A stretch of 64,000 bases of DNA, taken from the NCBI RefSeq assembly GCF_000009765.2, contig NC_003155.5, positions 6,634,001 through 6,698,000 of the forward strand, read 5' to 3'. This DNA is from Streptomyces avermitilis MA-4680 = NBRC 14893 (GTDB taxonomy: Bacteria; Actinomycetota; Actinomycetes; Streptomycetales; Streptomycetaceae). This document shows positions 59,629 to 64,000 of this stretch, in pieces. The position numbers and the translations under genes are program-made. The number at the start of each line of letters is the position of its first letter. The first letter of the stretch is position 1. Under the pieces are notes generated by a model. That model ran no database searches, was not told the origin of the DNA, and saw only the letters and a list, made by a program, of their open reading frames with translations.

Positions 59629-60117
59629 CTACTCGTCCTGCTCGGGACGCTCGCTCAGCATCGCTCCGAGGAAGCGGTCCATGGCCGAGAGGTTCTTGTC
59701 GTCGTGCTCCGCGTCGAACTGGGCGAGCTTCAGGGCGCGGTCCAGGGCCTGGGTCGCTGCGGACGTCAGGTCCTTGGTCTCCCGGGCCGGAGGCTCCTGG
59801 AGCCACTCGGCAACGGGCGCCCCGGTGTGGGTCCAGCCCGTCACCAGGTACCGGCTCTCGGCACGGTCGAGCTGGTGGTTGAAGAAGTCCATCAGGCGCT
59901 GCTGGGCCTGCTGACGCTGGTCCTTCAGATCGACCTGACGGGCGTCCGTGGCGGCCCTGACGGCCTCCCTGTCGAAGGAGAGCCCGAGGCGCCGCGCGTG
60001 GTTCGTGATGGTGCCGACGGCGAAGCCCATCTGACGGGCGATGGCGTTGCGGCTGACGCCGTCAGCGTGGAGCTGACGCAGAGTCGCTTCGTCTGCTTCG
60101 GAGAAGGTGCGGGCCAT
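59629..60117 (-). CDS. Terminase small subunit
   Basis: 162 residues. The N-terminal helix-turn-helix (FSEADEATLRQLHADGVSRNAIARQMGFAVGTITNHARRLGLSF) should bind the packaging site. The remainder is helical and acidic, ending DRFLGAMLSERPEQDE. It begins the late operon; the packaging site is normally close to this gene. Confidence 0.85.
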   Translation of the reverse strand: MARTFSEADEATLRQLHADGVSRNAIARQMGFAVGTITNHARRLGLSFDREAVRAATDARQVDLKDQRQQAQQRLMDFFNHQLDRAESRYLVTGWTHTGAPVAEWLQEPPARETKDLTSAATQALDRALKLAQFDAEHDDKNLSAMDRFLGAMLSERPEQDE

Positions 60118-60167
60118 GGCCGGCTCACCCCCTCACGTGCGTGTGGTGACGGGTGACCGGTCAGGGG

Positions 60168-60360
60168 CTGACGGCCGTCAGGAGGTCTTCGCTCCAGAGA
60201 TTGTTGATGTTCAGGCTCGGGTAGGTCCTGTTCGTAGGGCTTCCAGGAGGGGGCGTAGCGCCGGAAGCTCACCACTGCTCGTCAGACGAAAGGACTGACC
60301 GGTTCCTTCCGAGAGTCGGAGGAACCCAGTCGGGCGGGCGTGACCAAGGAACCCAGGCAT
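60168..60360. other. Possible packaging and control region upstream of the terminase
   Basis: The segment holds the 14-base palindrome CTGACGGCCGTCAG (60168-60181), the direct repeat CGTCAGACGAAA (60281), a near-perfect hairpin GGTTCCTTCCGA/TCGGAGGAACC (60301-60325) and two copies of GGAACCCAG (60321 and 60351). Dense symmetric and repeated sequence beside the small terminase gene is expected of a cos or pac site. The same region should also contain the late promoter. Confidence 0.4.
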
Positions 60361-60424
60361 GTACAGACGTGCCGGGATCTTGGCACGCCTGTTGGCCCAA
60401 GGTCCCGGGGAAAGGGACCAAGCA

Positions 60425-60559
60425 GTGCACACCCTTAACGCGGCTCTTGGTGCAGCCGCCGCAGCCCTCGCGCTCGGAGCCGAGGTCATCCGCTTCCTTC
60501 GTGACCGCCGGGACCAGAGGAGGTCCCAGGCGTCCGAGGAGGCTGAGGACGAGAGCTGA
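60425..60559 (+). CDS. Possible small membrane protein, 44 residues
   Basis: A GTG with AAGGG nine bases before it opens MHTLNAALGAAAAALALGAE..., one hydrophobic helix followed by a charged RDRRDQRRSQASEEAEDES tail. It is on the opposite strand to the late genes, and no family is recognised. It could be chance in GC-rich DNA. Confidence 0.35.
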   Translation: MHTLNAALGAAAAALALGAEVIRFLRDRRDQRRSQASEEAEDES

Positions 60560-60604
60560 CTGAGCCGGCCGTCTGGCGCTCCGGGGCAGGGCGTCAGGCG
60601 GCCG

Positions 60605-60850
60605 TCAGATGAGGGTGGTCTTCACGGGCCTGTCATGGCCCCAGGCCTTGAACTCGTCCAGGCTCTCGGCCTTCGCCTCGTCCCGAACCCTCTTGGCGAA
60701 CCGGGCCAGCTCCAGGAGCGTGCAGGTGACCTTGGAGTCCAGAGGGGTCCGGCTGATGCGCTTGACCTCATCCGGGTACTTCAGCTCGATCTCGCTCACG
60801 CGGGCCGATTGGAGGAACTCGTACAGGTTCTGGTTCTCGACGGTGGCCAT
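60605..60850 (-). CDS. Phage hypothetical protein, 81 residues
   Basis: AAGGAGG precedes the ATG. The protein (MATVENQNLYEFLQSARVSEIELKYPDEVKRIS...) is mostly helical and charged; no motif is recognised. CTGACGGCCGTCAG lies 33 bases upstream of its start, the same palindrome that lies 51 bases upstream of the small terminase gene, so the two may be co-regulated. Confidence 0.72.
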   Translation of the reverse strand: MATVENQNLYEFLQSARVSEIELKYPDEVKRISRTPLDSKVTCTLLELARFAKRVRDEAKAESLDEFKAWGHDRPVKTTLI

Positions 60851-60882
60851 GGGGCCTCCTTGCTGTTCGCGGGCCGGGTGTG

Positions 60883-60902
60883 CTGACGGCCGTCAGACGA
60901 AA
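60883..60902. promoter_or_regulatory. Palindrome CTGACGGCCGTCAG, second copy
   Basis: Identical to 60168-60181. It is directly followed by ACGAAA, so CGTCAGACGAAA is also shared with 60281-60292. A degenerate version sits at the end of the gene between them (near 60590-60607). Confidence 0.55.
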
Positions 60903-61023
60903 CTCACGGCTAGATCACGACTCGGACGTATGTGTAGATCGCATGTATGTCTCATGCATACTCTGTGCCGCCCGACTCCTCGTGCACGACGTAGTTGCCG
61001 GTCAGGGCTCCAAGGAGGCTGTC

Positions 61024-61500
61024 GTGGAGAACCCGTCGCCACTTCCCCCGAACGTTCCCCCGCGCCCGTCTGGCGCTCCTACAGCGCACACCACGGCTAA
61101 CTCGACGGACTCGCCGGACGGCTGGCGGGACGAGTACGAGAACGACCCGGAGTACCAACGCATCCTGGCGGGGGTGGAAAGGCCTTGGTGGAAGCGGCCG
61201 GTGGCCCTGTGGGGTGGCGTTGTCGCCGTTGCCGTTGGTTCGTTCTTCCTGGGCGGTGCAGTCCTGGGGTCCGGCGACAACTCGGGCAGTCCTTCCCAGG
61301 ATTCCTGGGTGCAGGATCAGGTGGACGACCAGCCGCAGGGCAACCAGCCGGCCGGGATATCCCTCGCGCAGAAGAGTCAAATCCTGAGCAAGTACTGCAA
61401 TCGGCAGGCTGGCGGTCCGTACAACGTGTCGGAGGCTGCGCTCCTGGAGTGTCTACAGAGCTACGAGGTGACGGACCAGGGCATGGTCATGCCGAAGTAG
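61024..61500 (+). CDS. Membrane-anchored phage protein, 158 residues
   Basis: The GTG at 61024 follows AAGGAGG by five bases; the frame is open further upstream but unsupported. A Pro-rich cytoplasmic start (MENPSPLPPNVPPRPSG) is followed by an acidic WRDEYENDPEYQRILAGV stretch, one helix (ALWGGVVAVAVGSFFLGGAVLG) and a secreted Gln/Asp-rich domain with two cysteines (ILSKYCNRQAGGPYNVSEAALLECLQS). Its plan is like the gene at 36986. Expression in the lysogen is plausible because it opposes the late genes. Confidence 0.72.
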   Translation: MENPSPLPPNVPPRPSGAPTAHTTANSTDSPDGWRDEYENDPEYQRILAGVERPWWKRPVALWGGVVAVAVGSFFLGGAVLGSGDNSGSPSQDSWVQDQVDDQPQGNQPAGISLAQKSQILSKYCNRQAGGPYNVSEAALLECLQSYEVTDQGMVMPK

Positions 61501-61515
61501 CCCAGGGCTCCTGGA

Positions 61516-61725
61516 TCAGGCGGCACGGACCAGCACGCGTCCGGCCTTCGCCCTCGTGGCCATCTCGGCCCTCGCGACGTCCAGATGGCGGAAGAGCTTC
61601 TGGCCTCGGTGATCGAGGCCCTCGACTTTCAGGTGGCCTCTGCGGATCCACGAGTAGACCGTCTGCGGGCTGACGCCCGTCAGGTCGGATGCTTCTCGGA
61701 TCGTCAGCCAAATCTCGTCCTCCAC
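61516..61725 (-). CDS. Excisionase-type HTH protein
   Basis: 69 residues from a GTG with GGGAGGG five bases before. IWLTIREASDLTGVSPQTVYSWIRRGHLKVEGLDHRGQKLFRHLDVARA is a MerR/excisionase-like winged helix. A longer in-frame form from the ATG at 61784 or the TTG at 61845 is possible. In prophages such proteins steer the integrase toward excision or act as regulators. A promoter and a leader hairpin lie just upstream. Confidence 0.8.
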   Translation of the reverse strand: MEDEIWLTIREASDLTGVSPQTVYSWIRRGHLKVEGLDHRGQKLFRHLDVARAEMATRAKAGRVLVRAA

Positions 61726-61752
61726 TGAAGCCCTCCCGTGCACATGCGAAAA

Positions 61753-61779
61753 GCCCCGCATCTCCAGAGGAGTCGGGGC
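61753..61779 (-). terminator. Terminator in the leader of the HTH gene
   Basis: On the minus strand GCCCCG and CGGGGC, with an inner CTCC/GGAG stem, are followed by TTTT. It lies between the promoter at 61813-61841 and the GTG at 61725, so transcripts must read through it. It could also serve the gene ending at 61861. Confidence 0.68.
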
Positions 61780-61812
61780 CTGCATGAGGACGTACGTGTC
61801 CTGTTGATCGCG

Positions 61813-61841
61813 ATTATGCGGTGCACTAGTACAAAGTGCAA
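61813..61841 (-). promoter_or_regulatory. Strong promoter with overlapping operator palindrome
   Basis: Minus strand: TTGCAC, 17-base spacer, CATAAT, near-consensus for the main sigma factor. TGCACT and AGTGCA (61822-61840) form an inverted repeat with a 7-base centre that covers the -35 box and spacer, the normal place for a phage repressor to block. Transcription would enter the HTH gene and possibly the late operon. Confidence 0.75.
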
Positions 61842-61860
61842 GCACCCGTTCTGACGGGCG

Positions 61861-62484
61861 TCATGACGCCGGACCGTCGTCGTCGGCGTCCTCCTCGCGG
61901 GGGTCGACGTTGGCGGGGTCGGGGTCCTGCATCAACTCGAAGCGCCGCCGTTCGGCCAGCTCGTGCTGGGCGGCCCTGCGCTGCTTCTCTTCTGTCCGCT
62001 CGGAGAGCGACGGAAGGGGATCGGAACGGATGTAGGCCGACAGGAGGTCGGTCAGCTCGTCCGTCAGCTCCGCGAGCCAGCTCACCGCGAAGAAGTGCCG
62101 GACACCGGCGGCCCTGAACCGGCGCATGACGATCAGGAGGGACTTCACGCGGTTGCGGAGTTCCCGGTTCGGGATGCGGGCCACAGCCCTCTCGACGTTC
62201 TCCATGTGGCCGAACACGGTGTCCAGGTACGACGCCCGCTCGTCCGTGGGCATCGTGGCGACGTCGCTCCTGACCGAACCCAGGAACTCCCCGAGCGTGA
62301 TCAGCTCGTTCAGGGCCTTGTCCGCTGCTTCCTGGCCGATCTCCGCGAGGCGGGCCTCCCGGGCCAGCTTCCTCTGGTGGGACAGGGTGAGCCACACGCC
62401 CCCGAAGGACGCCGCACCACCCACGAGGGCACCGCCGAAACCGATGAGACCGGAGAGCACTTCAGGTTGCATGACGATCATCAT
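61861..62484 (-). CDS. Membrane-anchored helical phage protein A
   Basis: 207 residues, function unknown. An N-terminal helix (LSGLIGFGGALVGGAASFGGVWLTL) is followed by a cytoplasmic, mostly helical domain (NELITLGEFLGSVRSDVATMPTDERASYLDTVFGHMENVERAVARI, RVKSLLIVMRRFRAAGV) and an acidic tail. The gene to its right has the same plan and a shared upstream element. The exact start is uncertain: ATG 62484, 62481 or 62472 are in frame and none has a ribosome site. Confidence 0.72.
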   Translation of the reverse strand: MMIVMQPEVLSGLIGFGGALVGGAASFGGVWLTLSHQRKLAREARLAEIGQEAADKALNELITLGEFLGSVRSDVATMPTDERASYLDTVFGHMENVERAVARIPNRELRNRVKSLLIVMRRFRAAGVRHFFAVSWLAELTDELTDLLSAYIRSDPLPSLSERTEEKQRRAAQHELAERRRFELMQDPDPANVDPREEDADDDGPAS

Positions 62485-62523
62485 GCCGACGGGGCCAACC
62501 TCATGGGGCTGAACCCGTCAACT
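62478..62523 (-). promoter_or_regulatory. Duplicated upstream element, copy A
   Basis: About 46 bases beginning TCATCATGCCGACGG and ending CCCGTCAACT (plus strand) closely match 63148-63192. On the minus strand both start with AGTTGACGGG and end CCGTCGGCATGATGA at or beside the start codon. Confidence 0.7.
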
Positions 62524-62582
62524 CCTCCACCGTCGGCCCAGTTGCCGAGGACGGGCCATTTGCACGAGGGACGTCGTGACGG

Positions 62583-63143
62583 TCAGAGTCGGCTGTCCGC
62601 GTCGTAGGCCCAGAACTCGCTGATGTTGCCGATGGCCGTTCTGAAGGCTTCGGTCTCCTCGGGGAGCCGGCGTGCTCCTCGTCGGACTGCACCTATGCAG
62701 TCGACGGCGTGTTGGAGTACCTCCCGGATCACCGGAGCGGATTCGGGATACTCGTGACCGCCAGGGCCATCGAAGACCACGTAATGCCAGTCCGCCAAGA
62801 TGTCGACCGTGGAGTTCAGCCGCTTCCTCAAGTCCTTGTGGTGGAAGAGCGGGATGGTGAGCTTGAGGACATCCACTTGGTCTGTCATGTCGCTCTTCCA
62901 GGACTCGGGCGCGTCCCCGCTCACGTACTCGGGCTCCTTCCTGAACAGTCGGAGCAGGGTCAGCAGCGCTCTCCCGCACTCCTTGGTGGCGTGGTCGAGT
63001 TGCTTTTCCCGCTCCTGGCGATTTACCTGCCATCGGATGCCCAGGAAGGCCACCACCGCACCGAGGAGCGTCCCTGTGAGGCCCACCAGGGCGACGGTGT
63101 AATCCTTGTTCAACCCGAAGAGGGCGATTGTCATGTGATTCAC
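62583..63143 (-). CDS. Membrane-anchored helical phage protein B
   Basis: 186 residues, function unknown. An N-terminal helix (YTVALVGLTGTLLGAVVAFLGIRW) is followed by a basic stretch (QVNRQEREKQLDHATKECGRALL) and a cytoplasmic helical domain (LKLTIPLFHHKDLRKRLNSTVDILADWHYVVF). It has the same plan as protein A, and both genes share the duplicated upstream element, so they look like a diverged pair. The GTG at 63143 or the ATG at 63134 could be the start; neither has a ribosome site. Confidence 0.72.
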   Translation of the reverse strand: MNHMTIALFGLNKDYTVALVGLTGTLLGAVVAFLGIRWQVNRQEREKQLDHATKECGRALLTLLRLFRKEPEYVSGDAPESWKSDMTDQVDVLKLTIPLFHHKDLRKRLNSTVDILADWHYVVFDGPGGHEYPESAPVIREVLQHAVDCIGAVRRGARRLPEETEAFRTAIGNISEFWAYDADSRL

Positions 63144-63147
63144 GCCG

Positions 63148-63192
63148 TCATCATGCCGACGGTGGCACCCTCAAGGGCTGATCCCGTCAACT
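63148..63192 (-). promoter_or_regulatory. Duplicated upstream element, copy B
   Basis: Matches 62478-62523 in about 38 of 45 positions. It lies five bases before the GTG of protein B. The conserved GTTGAC may be a -35 box or part of an operator. Confidence 0.7.
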
Positions 63193-63256
63193 TTTCCGTA
63201 CTGGCTCACCGGTTGGCCGACGAGTCCGTCGACTGACGGCTCGGGCGAGGTGCGTC

Positions 63257-63652
63257 TCATCCGAACGGGTTGCCGCCTTGGGCCTGGACTCCGGCGGTAG
63301 CCGCTGCCAGGTAGGCCGCGAAGGTCTCTCGCTGGTTCCACGTGAAGAGGACGGTTCGCGAGTTGTTCGCGATGGCCTTCTGTGCCTCGGCCGTGGCGAT
63401 CCTGAGCTGTCCCCGGTCCTCCTCGGTGGCGAGCTGTACGTACCCGTTCACGAGTCGAGTCGGCTCCTTGGACTGCACCTTGATGACGTCACCGAGGGGG
63501 ATCACGGCGTCTTTGGCGCCGGTCACCTTCCCCATGAGCTTGCGCTTGATCTGAGCGCGATCTGCGTAGAGCGTCACGGTCGCGACGTAGCCCTTGAAGA
63601 TCTGTGCTTCGGGCTTGGGTGCGGGCGCACCCTTCGAGAGGTCGTATGCCAT
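63257..63652 (-). CDS. DUF4429-like PH-domain protein
   Basis: 131 residues. IFKGYVATVTLYADRAQIKRKLMGKVTGAKDAVIPLGDVIKVQSKEPTRLVNGYVQLATEED and FTWNQRETFAAYLAAATAGV resemble the DUF4429/bacterial PH-like domains common in Streptomyces. The role is unknown. The ATG at 63652 lacks a ribosome site; CACACT six bases before it resembles a -10 box, suggesting a leaderless mRNA. Confidence 0.68.
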   Translation of the reverse strand: MAYDLSKGAPAPKPEAQIFKGYVATVTLYADRAQIKRKLMGKVTGAKDAVIPLGDVIKVQSKEPTRLVNGYVQLATEEDRGQLRIATAEAQKAIANNSRTVLFTWNQRETFAAYLAAATAGVQAQGGNPFG

Positions 63653-63741
63653 CGGGACAGTGTGCCGCTTTGCCTGTCGCGTTGTGGACGCTATGCCCGA
63701 AGCCCTGGCGTCTGCTGGCCGTTCACCCGTTCCTGGAGCGG

Positions 63742-63861
63742 TCAGCTCTGGTGCGGGCAGCCGGATACCCACCAGCCGCAGGAGGAGCAGTACTGGTACG
63801 TCGGGTCGGCTTCGCAGTAGGTGGGTGCGAGGCGGACGAGGATCTTCTTCAGCAGGTTCAT
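63742..63861 (-). CDS. Small Cys-rich phage protein, 39 residues
   Basis: Starts MNLLKKILVRLAPTYCE and ends with CSSCGWWVSGCP, giving four cysteines for a zinc site. AGGAGGG lies three bases before the ATG. It shares one base with the stop of the gene to its right (TGATG). Confidence 0.65.
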   Translation of the reverse strand: MNLLKKILVRLAPTYCEADPTYQYCSSCGWWVSGCPHQS

Positions 63862-63992
63862 CAGCCCTCCTCGTGCGCCTTGATCTCGTTCACGAGGTCC
63901 CGAAGCTCCTCGGGGCTCACGCCTCCGGCCTCGGCGGCCTGGGTGGCGGAGACGACGATCGTGTGGGCGTAGTCGGTGGAGCCGTCCGCCAT
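63861..63992 (-). CDS. Small helical phage protein, 43 residues, may extend past the window
   Basis: From the ATG at 63992: MADGSTDYAHTIVVSATQAA..., then VSPEELRDLVNEIKAHEEG. It is coupled to the Cys-rich gene. The frame is open to the window edge, so a longer protein is possible. Function unknown. Confidence 0.55.
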   Translation of the reverse strand: MADGSTDYAHTIVVSATQAAEAGGVSPEELRDLVNEIKAHEEG

Positions 63993-64000
63993 CGCCTGGC

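Larger units (their letters stand above)
36400..64000. mobile_element. Prophage, siphovirus type, right end outside window
   Basis: At least 27.6 kb from the comEC junction to the window edge encodes a full late gene set (terminase, portal, capsid, tail, lysis) on the minus strand with lysogeny-type genes at both flanks. Codon use and GC are slightly less extreme than in the host part. There is no sign of decay: late frames are intact and overlap tightly, so the phage may be inducible. The PBSX-type terminase, Gp37-like tail protein and amidase lysin recall temperate Streptomyces siphophages. The integrase, repressor and other attachment site are not in view. Confidence 0.95.

Noticed and set aside
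60880..61023. An upstream start for the membrane protein at 61024
   Set aside because: The upstream part overlaps a palindrome and AT-rich control sequence and lacks a ribosome site, while AAGGAGG fits 61024.
61836..61845. TTG at 61845 as start of the excisionase-type gene
   Set aside because: It lies in the -35 region of the promoter, upstream of the likely transcript start.

Overview
The window is high-GC actinobacterial DNA, almost certainly from a Streptomyces chromosome. Third codon positions are mostly G or C, GTG and TTG starts are common, and the gene order follows the Streptomyces core: rne-rplU-rpmA-obgE-proB-proA-nadD-LCP-rsfS-tRNA-Ala-leuS-degV-comEA-comEC. From about base 36,400 to the right end the core is interrupted by a temperate siphophage genome that continues beyond the window.

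Host part (1-36.4 kb). It starts inside rne (RNase E/G), followed by a secreted phospholipase D-like protein and the rplU-rpmA-obgE ribosomal/GTPase block. A CDP-glycerol glycerophosphotransferase-like membrane protein runs the opposite way. Proline synthesis genes proB and proA follow, then two related single-pass membrane proteins, an M48 metalloprotease, two tiny membrane proteins, nadD, an LCP/LytR_C protein with a polyglutamine tract, rsfS and a histidine phosphatase. Two identical tRNA-Ala(GGC) genes flank a 4.4 kb segment with an XRE regulator, an MFS exporter, two small zinc-ribbon proteins and a GT87 enzyme. Then come a two-gene redox module (NuoF-like flavin/FeS protein plus a ferric-reductase-like membrane cytochrome), leuS behind a leucine-codon leader peptide and terminator, a membrane protein, a DegV protein, and the DNA-uptake pair comEA-comEC.

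Prophage part (36.4-64 kb and beyond). comEC breaks off right after its KVAHH motif, which I read as one prophage-chromosome junction. Next to the junction is a probable lysogenic cassette: two small plus-strand genes, a UTRA-type GntR regulator, and a divergent three-gene operon that includes an RsbW-like protein. Leftward-transcribed late genes then run, in transcription order from right to left: small and large terminase, portal, scaffold, capsid, connectors, tail terminator, tail tube, -1 frameshifted tail chaperone, tape measure, Dit, tail-tip proteins, tail fibre, holin-like proteins and an amidase endolysin. A separately regulated gene with a HEPN-like RNGVAH motif and a zinc ribbon sits between tail fibre and lysis genes. 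To the right of the terminase lie small regulatory and membrane genes, an excisionase-type HTH gene behind a strong promoter with an overlapping palindrome, two membrane-anchored proteins sharing a duplicated upstream element, and a DUF4429-like gene. No integrase or recognisable phage repressor lies inside the window; both should be to the right.
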